Origin: Lachnospiraceae bacterium AM48-27BH
GTDB lineage: Bacteria > Bacillota > Clostridia > Lachnospirales > Lachnospiraceae
Reading direction: 5' to 3'
Length of the DNA: 64,000 nucleotides
Assembly: GCA_003478355.1 (NCBI GenBank)
Contig: QUFC01000006.1
Coordinates: 1-64,000, forward strand
This document shows, one piece after another, positions 51,337-60,493 of this stretch. Within the stretch, counting starts at the first letter, position 1. The number at the start of each line of letters is the position of its first letter. Below the pieces are notes generated by a model that worked only from the letters and a program-made list of their open reading frames with translations, did no database searches and was not told where the DNA came from. Both the position numbers and the translations under genes were made by a program.

Positions 51337-52122
51337 TTATTTTGGATAAATAACAAAACCGTGTTTGTTAGAACTGGCTTTTAGATTCAAGATTCCATTC
51401 ACATGAAAAGTTGCCATGACACGCCCTACAAAGTCGGAATCAATGAGATGAGCGACTCGGTTGGGGAGTGTTTCTTTTTTATAATGCGTTTTATAATAGA
51501 GATGGGTAAAATAAGAAATAAAATCGCATATTTGTATGAAATAAGACTCTTTGGAATCTTTTTCCATAATATCTTCGATCAGATAACGAATTGGTTTATT
51601 TACATATCCCCCAAATTGTGAGTGGATGGGATTATAAGCTCTTATGGCTCTGGCAGTTTTTCTCATAGGACTGATCCGGCCCTTGTCTGTGATGATCAGG
51701 TAATTCCATTCCCCATGGCTGTCATTTTCAATCCGTTGAATATTGTATGTAAGTGCTTTTTCAAGTACGTTATAAGAATCCATATGGATTCGGCTTTTGT
51801 CAATGATTATGTTAACAATACTGATGTCGAGAGATGAAATCATAAGAGTAAATTTCTTTAAAATCTCTATTTTCTGTTCCTTTTTCCATTGATATGCGCG
51901 ATACGGATTTTTGTCAGTTAAAAAATGTTTGGTATGCATTTCTTCATTTATATGAAAACCGTACTCTTCTTTTAGCTGTTTGCGGAATTCTTTTACAATG
52001 TCATAATTTTTTTGCCAGGAATCACTTGGTATGGATAAGCTGGTGAGAATAAAGGTATCGCAGGAAGCGGTATTCAGACCATCATCGCCGGTTTCATCAC
52101 AGTATACAATTTTCGTATTCAT
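51337..52122 (-). CDS. DUF3800 family protein
   Basis: 261 residues. IVYCDETGDDG near the start, EEMHTKHF (about 60-67), IIIDKSR and YNLIITDKGR/CDFISYFTHLYYK correspond to the acidic motifs of DUF3800, an RNase H-like fold often found in mobile or defence regions. The catalytic-type Asp and Glu are present, but activity is unproven. It is low in GC relative to neighbours and adjoins an integrase remnant, which fits transfer. GAAAGGGG precedes its start on the minus strand. Confidence 0.85.
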   Translation of the reverse strand: MNTKIVYCDETGDDGLNTASCDTFILTSLSIPSDSWQKNYDIVKEFRKQLKEEYGFHINEEMHTKHFLTDKNPYRAYQWKKEQKIEILKKFTLMISSLDISIVNIIIDKSRIHMDSYNVLEKALTYNIQRIENDSHGEWNYLIITDKGRISPMRKTARAIRAYNPIHSQFGGYVNKPIRYLIEDIMEKDSKESYFIQICDFISYFTHLYYKTHYKKETLPNRVAHLIDSDFVGRVMATFHVNGILNLKASSNKHGFVIYPK

Positions 52123-52345
52123 ATAAGCCCCTTTCTACAATTGGTATCATAATTAAAATGGAATAGTTGGATTTATCAATTAGTAAGTATGAAATATTTT
52201 AGAAATATTAGATATTGTATATGATGGTATTTATTTTAGCATATTGCATAAAAGAAGAAAAGGAAAAAGCAAAGAAAATCCGTGTTTCCACAGGAAATAA
52301 ATACATTTTTTGTAAGTAAAAAGTAAGGCAAACCACCAGGGTGTA

Positions 52346-52354
52346 TGGTATACT
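52346..52354 (+). promoter_or_regulatory. Extended -10 promoter of the two-component operon
   Basis: TGG-TATACT (52346-52354) is an extended -10; no good -35 is visible. It lies 40 bases before the response regulator gene. The wider gap 52123-52393 is AT-rich without a gene and includes the presumed start region of the minus-strand DUF3800 gene. Confidence 0.5.
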
Positions 52355-52393
52355 ATAAAAAGAAAAATGAACATACATAAGGAGGACTAAAAG

Positions 52394-53101
52394 ATGGGAC
52401 AGATCAGCATCCTGGTAGTGGATGACGAGAAGGAGATCGCAGACCTGGTTGAAATTTATTTAGTCAGTGATGGATATAAGGTATTTAAAGCGAATAATGC
52501 CCAGGAGGGCTTAGAAATTCTGGATAAGGAGGAAATCCACCTGGTGCTTCTGGATATCATGATGCCTGGCATGGATGGTCTGGAGATGTGCCGGAGGATC
52601 AGGGAGACGAACAACATCCCGATCATCATGTTAAGCGCCAAGTCCACAGATCTGGATAAGATCTTAGGGCTTGGAACGGGAGCCGATGACTATGTGGTGA
52701 AGCCATTTAACCCATTGGAGCTGACAGCCAGAGTCAAATCCCAGCTTCGCCGTTACACCCAGTTAAATCCAAACAGCGGAAGCCGCAGCGACGCAGCAAA
52801 GAACGAGATTGCGATCAAGGGACTTGTGATCAACAAGGATAACCATAAGGTTACGGTTTATGATGAGGAGATCAAGCTGACTCCGATCGAATTTGATATT
52901 TTGTACCTGTTAGCTTCGAATCCGGGAAAGGTGTTCAGCACCGATGAGATTTTCGAAAAAGTCTGGAATGAAAAGGTTTATGAGGCCAATAATACGGTCA
53001 TGGTACATATTCGCCGCCTGCGTGGCAAGATGAAAGAAGACACCAGAGAAAATAAGATCATTACCACAGTGTGGGGAGTAGGATACAAGATTGAAAAATA
53101 G
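52394..53101 (+). CDS. OmpR/VanR-type response regulator
   Basis: 235 residues. Receiver domain (1-120): acidic pocket DDEKE, phosphoacceptor Asp in LVLLDIMMPGMDG, switch Ser in IIMLSAKS and Lys in DYVVKPF. Winged-helix DNA-binding domain (about 135-232), with VMVHIRRLRGKM. AAGGAGGAC upstream. It overlaps the kinase gene by 11 bases and leads an operon with an ABC transporter. VanR-like in sequence, but no glycopeptide-resistance genes are nearby. Confidence 0.95.
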   Translation: MGQISILVVDDEKEIADLVEIYLVSDGYKVFKANNAQEGLEILDKEEIHLVLLDIMMPGMDGLEMCRRIRETNNIPIIMLSAKSTDLDKILGLGTGADDYVVKPFNPLELTARVKSQLRRYTQLNPNSGSRSDAAKNEIAIKGLVINKDNHKVTVYDEEIKLTPIEFDILYLLASNPGKVFSTDEIFEKVWNEKVYEANNTVMVHIRRLRGKMKEDTRENKIITTVWGVGYKIEK

Positions 53102-54245
53102 TCTGAATGGCCGTTACCATACCAGGGTCGTGGTCAATATCATATACAGTACGGTGGTTGCCTGCATGGTGATGGTATTTCTGGTGACCAATTTATCCAT
53201 GATCGGGCAGTATGCCGCAGAGCGTGGCATGGAGAACAGTCTGGCCCTCCTGTTTTACCGTCCTGGCACCATGATCGTGCTGCTGTATGTGCTTTTGGGG
53301 ATCGGAGTTTTTTCCGTCAGTTTTCTGCTGCTCCAGAGCCGTTCCATGCGTTACATTTCCAGGATTTCCTCTGCTATGCGCGAGATCGCGGAAGGAGATC
53401 TGAATATCACCCTGGACGTGGAGGGCGACGATGAATTTGCGGATATGGCGGAGAATTTAAACAACATGGTGGAAGAGCTGCGTCAGCTGATGGACAGGGA
53501 GCGTGAATCTGAGCGGACGAAGAATGAGCTGATCACCAATGTAGCGCATGATCTGCGTACTCCGTTGACCTCCATCATCGGATATCTGGAGCTGTTGTCT
53601 GGTCCGGTAAAGCTGAATGAGGAGATGCAGAAGAAGTATCTGGATATCACCTATAAGAAGTCCAAGCGTCTCCAGAAGCTGATCGAGGATCTGTTTGGTT
53701 TTACCAAGTTAAATTACGGCAAGATCTCCATGAAGGTATCTAAAGTGGATATCGTCAAGCTGTTAAGTCAGATGTTAGAGGAATTTTATCCGAATTTTAT
53801 GGAGAAAAACCTGGCCTACGAGCTGCAGAGCAATGTAACTGCCAAGGTGATCACGGCGGACGGCAATTTGCTGGCCCGTCTGTTTGATAACCTGATCAAT
53901 AATGCCATTAAATACGGTTCGGAGGGCAAGAAAATCATCGTAAAGGTGGATGCCACGGATACGGTCGTGACGGTGTCTGTTACCAACTTCGGTTATGTGA
54001 TCCCGAAGGAAGAGCTTCCGCTGCTGTTTGAGAAATTTTACCGGGTGGAGCAGTCCCGTTCTGTCAATACAGGGGGGACCGGTCTGGGACTTGCGATTGC
54101 AAAAAACATTGTGGATATGCATGGCGGGACCATTGGTGTTACCAGTGACTTAAATGGTACGGTATTCACGGTAAAACTGAAGGTGGATTTTGACATCAAT
54201 CGGGAAAACTTCGGAAGTCTGGAGGACTATCATGAAGCAGTATAA
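53091..54245 (+). CDS. Sensor histidine kinase, VanS-like
   Basis: 384 residues from TTG 53091. Two membrane helices (about 11-33 and 56-81) with a short outer loop, HAMP (about 82-135), HisKA with His in VAHDLRTPLTSIIGYLELL, and HATPase with N, G1 (NNAIKYG) and G2 (GGTGLGLAIAKNIV). The tiny extracellular loop suggests it senses in the membrane or through the neighbouring transporter. It overlaps both the regulator before it and the next gene (54232). Confidence 0.95.
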   Translation: MKNSLNGRYHTRVVVNIIYSTVVACMVMVFLVTNLSMIGQYAAERGMENSLALLFYRPGTMIVLLYVLLGIGVFSVSFLLLQSRSMRYISRISSAMREIAEGDLNITLDVEGDDEFADMAENLNNMVEELRQLMDRERESERTKNELITNVAHDLRTPLTSIIGYLELLSGPVKLNEEMQKKYLDITYKKSKRLQKLIEDLFGFTKLNYGKISMKVSKVDIVKLLSQMLEEFYPNFMEKNLAYELQSNVTAKVITADGNLLARLFDNLINNAIKYGSEGKKIIVKVDATDTVVTVSVTNFGYVIPKEELPLLFEKFYRVEQSRSVNTGGTGLGLAIAKNIVDMHGGTIGVTSDLNGTVFTVKLKVDFDINRENFGSLEDYHEAV

Positions 54246-56703
54246 GAAATTTTTTACAGGGCCGCGGAAGTTATTGCTGGCCCTTTCTGTTCTGTTATGT
54301 GTCTGGTTTGGAACTGCTTATGGAGCATCAGCAGCAGGCGGGGATTATACAGAAAATGAGATCAGCATGGATGTGGTGTGCGGCTATGACGGACACGTAA
54401 AAGGAGGCAGGTATCTTCCGGTCCAGGTGATCCTGACTAATGGGCAGGAGACAGACAGCGCAGGACAGATCCAGATCAAAACTCTGGAATCGAATAATGA
54501 CATTTACCAGCACGATTATCCGGTGGAGGTGCCGGCGGGAGAAAAGGTAGAAAAGCACCTGTTTTTGCCGGTAGGCAACCGCTCAGATCAGATTTTTGTT
54601 TCCTATGTAGATGGTAATGGCAGCCAGCTTGCCAACAAACGGGTCAAGCTGGAATTTGGGACGGATACGCCGGAGCTGTTTGTGGGAATTTTAAGTGATA
54701 CACCGGAGAAACTGTCCTGCTGGGATGGGATCGGTGTGGATTACAGCATGATGATGACCCGGACTATGACATTTACCACAGAGAATTTTCCGGATAACCG
54801 CATGGGCCTGGATATGGTGGATGTGCTGATCATCAGCAATTACCGGATCCGGGATCTGTCAGAGGATCAGAGCCGTACCCTGGTGGAGTGGGTGCGGAAC
54901 GGCGGTATTATGGTCCTGGGGACTGGTATGCGTGTGGATGATACCTTAGGTCGGTTTGCGCCGGAGCTCCTGGAGCAGTCCTATGATGCGCCGCAGGTGG
55001 AGCAGATCTCCATGGGTGCGGAGTATGATCAGGAAGGACCGTCAGACGCGGACTTAGAGATTCCGTGTGTAGAATTTCTCCTATCCGGCGGTACGGTGAT
55101 CCAGTCGGATGAAAGCCGGACACTTTTGGCTACGGTACCGTATTCCCAGGGGATCATTGCCGTAGCAGCCTATGACCTGACGGATATTGAAGGCTTCTGT
55201 ATTCAGAATCCATCGTTTATGGATCATGTATTGACCCAGATCATCGGGGAAACGCGGTTAAGCCGGCTGGCAGAAGAGGTATACAGCGGTGATTCCGGTC
55301 AGTACTGGTCGGTGCGGAATGTGATCAACACGGGAAATGTCAGACGGCTTCCCAATATGGCGCTGTATGCCATGGAGATCATCATTTATATTATTTTAGC
55401 AGGTCTTGGCTTATATATTTTCTTTCGCCAGCGGGATTTGAGCCAGCTGTATCGGTCATCGGTTGTGGTTTTATCTCTGATATTTACTGTGATCATTTAT
55501 CTCATGGGCAACCGGACCCGTTTTCGGGATGTATTTTACACCTATGCACAGTTTCAGGAGGTTTCCTGGGATTCGGTCAGTGAGAATGTCTACATGAACA
55601 TGAGGGCGCCTTACAGCCGTCCATATCAGGTAGAACTGCAGGAGGGTTACACAGTAAAGCCGGTGACAGGCGCTTATTATTATGGAAATGACAACCAGGT
55701 GCGGTTTACCGGGGATGAAGCATGTAAAGTGGATATCTCTCATCTGGAGGACGCGACCAGAGTGACGGTTCGTGATGTGCCTGCTTTTGAACCGCGGTAT
55801 TTTCAGATGGATAAAACCGTGAAAAATGAGGATCAGATCGGATTCTATGGGTCTTTGGAGATTGACCATGGCAAGATCAGCGGAGAGATCACCAGTCAGT
55901 TTAAAGAAAAGATGGAAAACTGTACGGTATTTTTTAATGACAAACTGATCTATCTGGGAGATGTGGAACCGGGGCAGACGGTGGAGGTTGGCAATTATCC
56001 GGCTCTGGAATATCCCAAAAACCATTCTTTTGATGTGGCATCGTATCTTTCTGGCCAGAGCGCATTTGACCAGGCGAATATTGAAGATGACGCATATGTG
56101 GAGGCAGTAGAAAAAACCAATCTTTTGTCCTTCTATCTGGATTATTATATGCCGTCTTATTTATCCGCGGCGAGAGTGGTTGGAATCAAGACAAATTCCG
56201 GCAGTCATAGCGGCCTGATCCGGGCCGGAGATGTGGAAGGCCGGACGGTAGCATCCTCCAACGTGGATGTGTATTCCAGCGAAGACGAGATCCTGTACCG
56301 CCAGGCCACCCAGCGGCAGCCAAAGATCATCAGCGGCAATTATGATGAAAATTCCAACGCTTTATTTGGCATGGACCCGGTGACTCTGGAGTATTCCCTG
56401 GGAAGCGATATCTGGATCCAGCGTCTGACCATGGATTTCGTGTCCGATGAATTTTTACAGAATGGAAGCGGAACCTTACTGAAATTCAGTGGAAATATAT
56501 ATTTCTACAATCACAGTACCGGCAGCTTTGATAAGCAGGAACCGGCGAAACGGGACTATGATTCGGCAGATCTGGCGCCGTATCTGTCACCGGGCAATAC
56601 CATTACTGTAAAATATGTGTATGAAAACAATTCAGAGTACAACTGGGATGTACTGCTTCCGGTGCTGAACGTCATGGGGAGGACAATCGATGATCGAGAT
56701 TGA
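54232..56703 (+). CDS. Large membrane-anchored protein of the ABC transporter operon
   Basis: 823 residues from ATG 54232 (GGAGG upstream). A signal peptide (about 10-35) precedes beta-rich regions. A glutamine amidotransferase-like domain appears at about 130-310 (VDVLIISNYRIRDLSEDQSRTLVEWVRNGGIMVLGTG, no catalytic Cys seen). Two membrane helices occur at about 378-398 and 407-425, followed by a second large extracytoplasmic beta part. It resembles GldG-like or ThuA-fold partners of ABC-2 transporters. Its start overlaps the kinase gene and its end the ATPase gene, so it is a structural part of this sensing-export unit. Function unknown. Confidence 0.75.
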   Translation: MKQYKKFFTGPRKLLLALSVLLCVWFGTAYGASAAGGDYTENEISMDVVCGYDGHVKGGRYLPVQVILTNGQETDSAGQIQIKTLESNNDIYQHDYPVEVPAGEKVEKHLFLPVGNRSDQIFVSYVDGNGSQLANKRVKLEFGTDTPELFVGILSDTPEKLSCWDGIGVDYSMMMTRTMTFTTENFPDNRMGLDMVDVLIISNYRIRDLSEDQSRTLVEWVRNGGIMVLGTGMRVDDTLGRFAPELLEQSYDAPQVEQISMGAEYDQEGPSDADLEIPCVEFLLSGGTVIQSDESRTLLATVPYSQGIIAVAAYDLTDIEGFCIQNPSFMDHVLTQIIGETRLSRLAEEVYSGDSGQYWSVRNVINTGNVRRLPNMALYAMEIIIYIILAGLGLYIFFRQRDLSQLYRSSVVVLSLIFTVIIYLMGNRTRFRDVFYTYAQFQEVSWDSVSENVYMNMRAPYSRPYQVELQEGYTVKPVTGAYYYGNDNQVRFTGDEACKVDISHLEDATRVTVRDVPAFEPRYFQMDKTVKNEDQIGFYGSLEIDHGKISGEITSQFKEKMENCTVFFNDKLIYLGDVEPGQTVEVGNYPALEYPKNHSFDVASYLSGQSAFDQANIEDDAYVEAVEKTNLLSFYLDYYMPSYLSAARVVGIKTNSGSHSGLIRAGDVEGRTVASSNVDVYSSEDEILYRQATQRQPKIISGNYDENSNALFGMDPVTLEYSLGSDIWIQRLTMDFVSDEFLQNGSGTLLKFSGNIYFYNHSTGSFDKQEPAKRDYDSADLAPYLSPGNTITVKYVYENNSEYNWDVLLPVLNVMGRTIDDRD

Positions 56704-57652
56704 GGGATTAAAAAAGAGATTTGGACAATCCATCGCCCTGGATGAGGTGTCGATGCATGTCAGAGATGGAGCCATGTACGGATTTGTGGGACCGAATGGT
56801 GCAGGAAAGACTACAACGATCCGCTGCATGATGGGACTTTTGGCAGCGGATGGCGGAAAGCTCCTGATCAATGGAATCAATATGGAGAAGGAGCCGAAGA
56901 AGGCGTTAAGCCAGATTGGCTACATCCCGGACGATTTCGGCGTATATGATAATCTGAAGGTTTTAGAATATATGGAGTTTTTTGCCTCCTGCTATGGAAT
57001 TACCGGTCTGAGTGCCAGAAAACGGAGCATGACCCTTTTAGACCAGGTGGGACTGGAGGGCAAATCCGATTTCTATGTGGACAGTCTCTCCAAAGGCATG
57101 AAACAGCGGTTGTGCCTGGCAAGGACATTGGTACATAATCCATCTATTTTGATCATGGATGAGCCGACAGCGGGATTGGACCCAAGGACCAGGGTAGAAT
57201 TTAAAGAGATTTTAAAGGATTTAAAGGATCAGAAAAAGACTGTATTTATCAGCTCCCATATTCTGTCAGAGCTGTCGGAGGTATGTACGGATATTGGAAT
57301 CATTGATGAGGGAAAAGTAGTTCTGGAGGCACCCATTGACGATATCTTAAATCAGATCAATATCAGCAGACAGCTGGTGATCTCCGTCAGTGGCGACCAG
57401 ACCACAGCCCTTAAGATCTTAAGAAGCCATCCATGTGTGGAGACCATCACCATCCGCCAGGAAGATATGGTAGTGGGATTTACCGGCAACCGCCAGGACG
57501 AGATCATGCTGCTGCAGCAGCTGGTGGATGCGGAGGTCATGGTCTACGGTTTTGCCAGAGAGCGCGGCAGCTTAGAAAGTGTATTTATGCAGATCACGGG
57601 ACACGAAGAGGAAAGGATGGTGCTGATCCATGAAGATGAATCCGGTATATAG
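56690..57652 (+). CDS. ABC transporter ATP-binding protein
   Basis: 320 residues: Walker A GPNGAGKTT (about 36-44), signature SLSKGMKQRL and Walker B ILIMDEPTAGLD; C-terminal extension (about 230-320) of CcmA/NatA type. It energises the ABC-2 permease encoded next. GGGGAGGA in the preceding gene is the ribosome binding site. The exported or controlled substrate is unknown; a drug, antimicrobial peptide or envelope precursor is possible given the coupled VanRS-type system. Confidence 0.95.
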   Translation: MIEIEGLKKRFGQSIALDEVSMHVRDGAMYGFVGPNGAGKTTTIRCMMGLLAADGGKLLINGINMEKEPKKALSQIGYIPDDFGVYDNLKVLEYMEFFASCYGITGLSARKRSMTLLDQVGLEGKSDFYVDSLSKGMKQRLCLARTLVHNPSILIMDEPTAGLDPRTRVEFKEILKDLKDQKKTVFISSHILSELSEVCTDIGIIDEGKVVLEAPIDDILNQINISRQLVISVSGDQTTALKILRSHPCVETITIRQEDMVVGFTGNRQDEIMLLQQLVDAEVMVYGFARERGSLESVFMQITGHEEERMVLIHEDESGI

Positions 57653-58508
57653 ACAGGAAACGACAGCTGGATCCAGATCCTTTAAGCTTCCACTGGTGAT
57701 CCTGATATTCAATAGTATTCTGGCGCTGGTGGCGCTTTTAGATATGTATTCTATGATAAGTCAGGTGCGCCAGACAGCAGAGATCCAGTATTCCAGCTTT
57801 TTAAGCCTGTATGTATTTGCTGCATCGGTAGAATTTGTGATGCTGCTGTTCCTGGTTCCAGCCATGACAGCCGGAAGTATCAGCGGTGAGCGCGAAAGAA
57901 GAACCCTGAACCTGCTTTTGACTACCCAGATGACGGCGGGCGACGTGGTCATCGGTAAATTGGCAGCCAATTTATCCACGATCCTGCTTCTGATCGTATC
58001 CAGCTTTCCGATTCTTGCTTTGGTGTTTATTTATGGAGGGATTACGATCCTGGATGCGGCGCTTCTGCTTCTATGCTACGTGACCACGGCATTTCTCACC
58101 GGAAGTATCGGTGTATTCTGCTCCGCCTACTTCCGCAAATCCACCATCGCTACCGTAGCCAGCTATTGCATCACGGTCCTGTTATCTCTGGGAACTGTGG
58201 CTGCCTATGAGTTATCTGGCGTATTAGGCCATGACAGCGGTTTCAACGGCAGCAGCGGCTTCTTCTACCTGATGCTTTTCAATCCCGGAGCTACTTTCCG
58301 GAGCGTCTTAAGCAGCCAGATCGGTGCAGGCAATGAGATCGCCGACTTTTTCCCCTGGCTGGAACAGGGCCCGGTCAGCTTTGTCAGCGAGCATTGGATG
58401 CTTTTTGGAACTGTGACGCAGATTGGGCTGGCGGTGGTACTGGTGTGGCTGGCAGTGCGGAAGGTGGAGCCGGTGAAACGGCGCTCTGCTAAGAAGACAG
58501 AACATTGA
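57630..58508 (+). CDS. ABC-2 type permease
   Basis: 292 residues with about six membrane helices (IFNSILALVALLDMYSM; FAASVEFVMLLFLVPAMTAGSISGERERRTLNLLLTTQMTAGDVVIGKL is the ABC-2 signature). It overlaps the ATPase by 23 bases and completes a five-gene operon: regulator, kinase, 823-residue partner, ATPase, permease. A terminator follows at 58519. It is likely the exit path of the transporter. Confidence 0.93.
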   Translation: MKMNPVYRQETTAGSRSFKLPLVILIFNSILALVALLDMYSMISQVRQTAEIQYSSFLSLYVFAASVEFVMLLFLVPAMTAGSISGERERRTLNLLLTTQMTAGDVVIGKLAANLSTILLLIVSSFPILALVFIYGGITILDAALLLLCYVTTAFLTGSIGVFCSAYFRKSTIATVASYCITVLLSLGTVAAYELSGVLGHDSGFNGSSGFFYLMLFNPGATFRSVLSSQIGAGNEIADFFPWLEQGPVSFVSEHWMLFGTVTQIGLAVVLVWLAVRKVEPVKRRSAKKTEH

Positions 58509-58518
58509 ATGAAAAATC

Positions 58519-58552
58519 AAAGCGGCTGGTTTCGTACCAGCCGCTTTTGTGT
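58519..58552 (+). terminator. Terminator of the two-component/ABC operon
   Basis: AAAGCGGCTGGT (58519-58530) pairs with ACCAGCCGCTTT (58536-58547), loop TTCGT, then T-rich tail. Confidence 0.88.
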
Positions 58553-58620
58553 TAGAATAATGGGAACAGAACAGTTGTAAATCCAGTATAATGCATTGAT
58601 TGAGAGAAGGTGACAGAACA

Positions 58621-60285
58621 ATGACGACGGAGGAATTTAAGAAAATTTTAGATAAAGGCGAAACGGATACTGTTGAATTTAAGTCATGGGTGAAAGCAAG
58701 AAGTCAAAAGGAAATTATATCATTGGCTGTTGACGAGTTAATAGCATTTGCAAATTATAAAGGTGGAACGGTATATTTCGGTGTTGAAGATCAACCAATT
58801 GAAGTAACAGGGTGCAGTAGGGATTATGATAGTCAGCGGATTATAGAAGGGATCTATGATAAGACGAGACCATCATTATTTACGGAGATATATGATTTTG
58901 AATATGAGGGAAAACTGGTTATTGCGATTTCTGTGAAAGCAGATGGGAAAACGTATACAACCACGGATGGCAGATGCTTAAAAAGGCTGGGAAGGAATTC
59001 AAAACCACTGTATCCAGATGAACTAAGTAATGTGTATTCATCGAATCAGAATCCTGATTTTTCCGGACGAATTATAAATGAAAGTACGCTTGATGATGTA
59101 AATAAGCTTGAAGTTTACAGTTTAAAAGAAAAATTAAAAGTACGAGATTCCAGGTCAACATTGCCAGATTTAGAAGATAATGATTTTTTGAGAGATTTAC
59201 AACTGACAAAATATGATGGAAATGTAGAACGACTGACTGTTGCAGGTTTGCTGTTTGTGGGAAAGGAAAAGTCCATTCAGAGATTATTACCGCAGGCAGA
59301 GGTTATTTATTTGCATTATTCAGCAGATAATTTGGAGGAGTATGATGCAAGACTGGACATGAAGCTGCCATTGATCAATGTTATTGATAAGTTGACAGAG
59401 AGAATTCGTGCTTACAGTAAGATTGAGAATATTCAGGTGGGATTATTTAGACTGGAAGTAGAGGATTTCCCGGAAAAAGTATTTCAGGAAGCACTGCTTA
59501 ATGCCCTGTCGCACCGGGATTATCAAAGTAATGCGGCAGTATATGTGAAACAATATCCAGACAGAATTGTTATAGAAAATCCAGGTGGTTTTTTAGATGG
59601 TATTACGGAGAATAATATTATTACTCACCCATCTGTTCCCAGAAATAAATTGATCGCAGAAACTTTACAGAATCTAAAATATGTTCAGAGAACAGGACAA
59701 GGAGTAGATATTATATTTAAAGAAATGATTTCGATGGGTAAGCCATATCCGAAATATAAATCTTTCAACGATGCAGTTTCTTTAACCATATTTAGTGCAA
59801 TTGATCATACAGAGTTTATTAAATTTATTACAGAGGTTCAGGAAAAAAATAGCAGGATTATGCCACTGGCAGAAATGATGATATTGAGAGATTTGATGGA
59901 TAACCGGAAAGAGCCATTATCCATGTTGGCGGGTACGATTCAGAAATCGTTAGATGAGACAAAAAGATCATGTAATGAATTAATTAATGATGGATTAATA
60001 GAGATTGTTGGCAAAGAGTATATGCTGACGGCAAAAGTGTATGAAGCACTGAAATCGGATGTCGAATATACCAGAGATAAGACGATTCAATATATTAAAG
60101 CTAAAAACATGATTTTAGAGTATTTGCAAAGTAATAAAAGTAATAGCAGAATAACGTCTGCCAAAATTCAGGAAATGTGTGGATTCACAAAGCAGCAGGC
60201 AAGAGGAGTAATAGACAAAATGAGAGGTGAAGGATTATTAAAGATTCACAATCATGGTAAAAAATCTTATTATGAGAAATTATAA
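58621..60285 (+). CDS. AlbA_2/Schlafen-like ATPase, divergent HATPase type
   Basis: 554 residues from ATG 58621 (GAAGGTGA upstream). AlbA_2 domain (about 15-115; ETDTVEFKSWVK, AFANYKGGTVYFGVED) is followed by an HATPase_c_4-type domain (about 265-365; FPEKVFQEALLNALSHRDY, IENPGGFL, RTGQGVDIIFKEM) and winged-helix segments at the end (about 400-554). Such proteins are annotated as transcriptional regulators or RecG-like ATPases and are common near mobile DNA. AT-rich relative to neighbours. A dense TTCGAGTT repeat cluster follows it directly. Confidence 0.85.
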   Translation: MTTEEFKKILDKGETDTVEFKSWVKARSQKEIISLAVDELIAFANYKGGTVYFGVEDQPIEVTGCSRDYDSQRIIEGIYDKTRPSLFTEIYDFEYEGKLVIAISVKADGKTYTTTDGRCLKRLGRNSKPLYPDELSNVYSSNQNPDFSGRIINESTLDDVNKLEVYSLKEKLKVRDSRSTLPDLEDNDFLRDLQLTKYDGNVERLTVAGLLFVGKEKSIQRLLPQAEVIYLHYSADNLEEYDARLDMKLPLINVIDKLTERIRAYSKIENIQVGLFRLEVEDFPEKVFQEALLNALSHRDYQSNAAVYVKQYPDRIVIENPGGFLDGITENNIITHPSVPRNKLIAETLQNLKYVQRTGQGVDIIFKEMISMGKPYPKYKSFNDAVSLTIFSAIDHTEFIKFITEVQEKNSRIMPLAEMMILRDLMDNRKEPLSMLAGTIQKSLDETKRSCNELINDGLIEIVGKEYMLTAKVYEALKSDVEYTRDKTIQYIKAKNMILEYLQSNKSNSRITSAKIQEMCGFTKQQARGVIDKMRGEGLLKIHNHGKKSYYEKL

Positions 60286-60288
60286 TGT

Positions 60289-60434
60289 TTCGAGTTTTTA
60301 TTCGAGTTATTTTTGGAAAAACTCGAATAAAAACTCGAATGAAATTTTGTGAAGCAAAAATCCTTATAAACAAAGAGGGGTATAATGTAGTTATTCGAGT
60401 TATTTAAATAAATCCACTCGAAGAAAAACTCGAA
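60289..60434. repeat. Cluster of TTCGAGTT/AACTCGAA words with a 20-bp perfect inverted repeat
   Basis: Two TTCGAGTT words at 60289-60308 are matched by the exact inverted pair AACTCGAA at 60320-60339, with an 11-base loop. Further copies occur at 60394 (TTCGAGTT) and 60427 (AACTCGAA). In 146 bases the word appears six times. It could be the operator of the upstream regulator-like gene, a terminator, or a folded RNA. Remaining 60435-60493 leads to the next gene. Confidence 0.7.
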
Positions 60435-60493
60435 ATCCATGTTTACGGACTGATCAAACCATTTTCTATGGAATATATAGAAAGGAAAGCGCA

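Noticed and set aside
52394-54245. Vancomycin resistance VanRS operon
   Set aside because: The regulator and kinase resemble VanR/VanS, but no vanH, vanA-type ligase, vanX or vanY is near; the partner genes are an ABC transporter.
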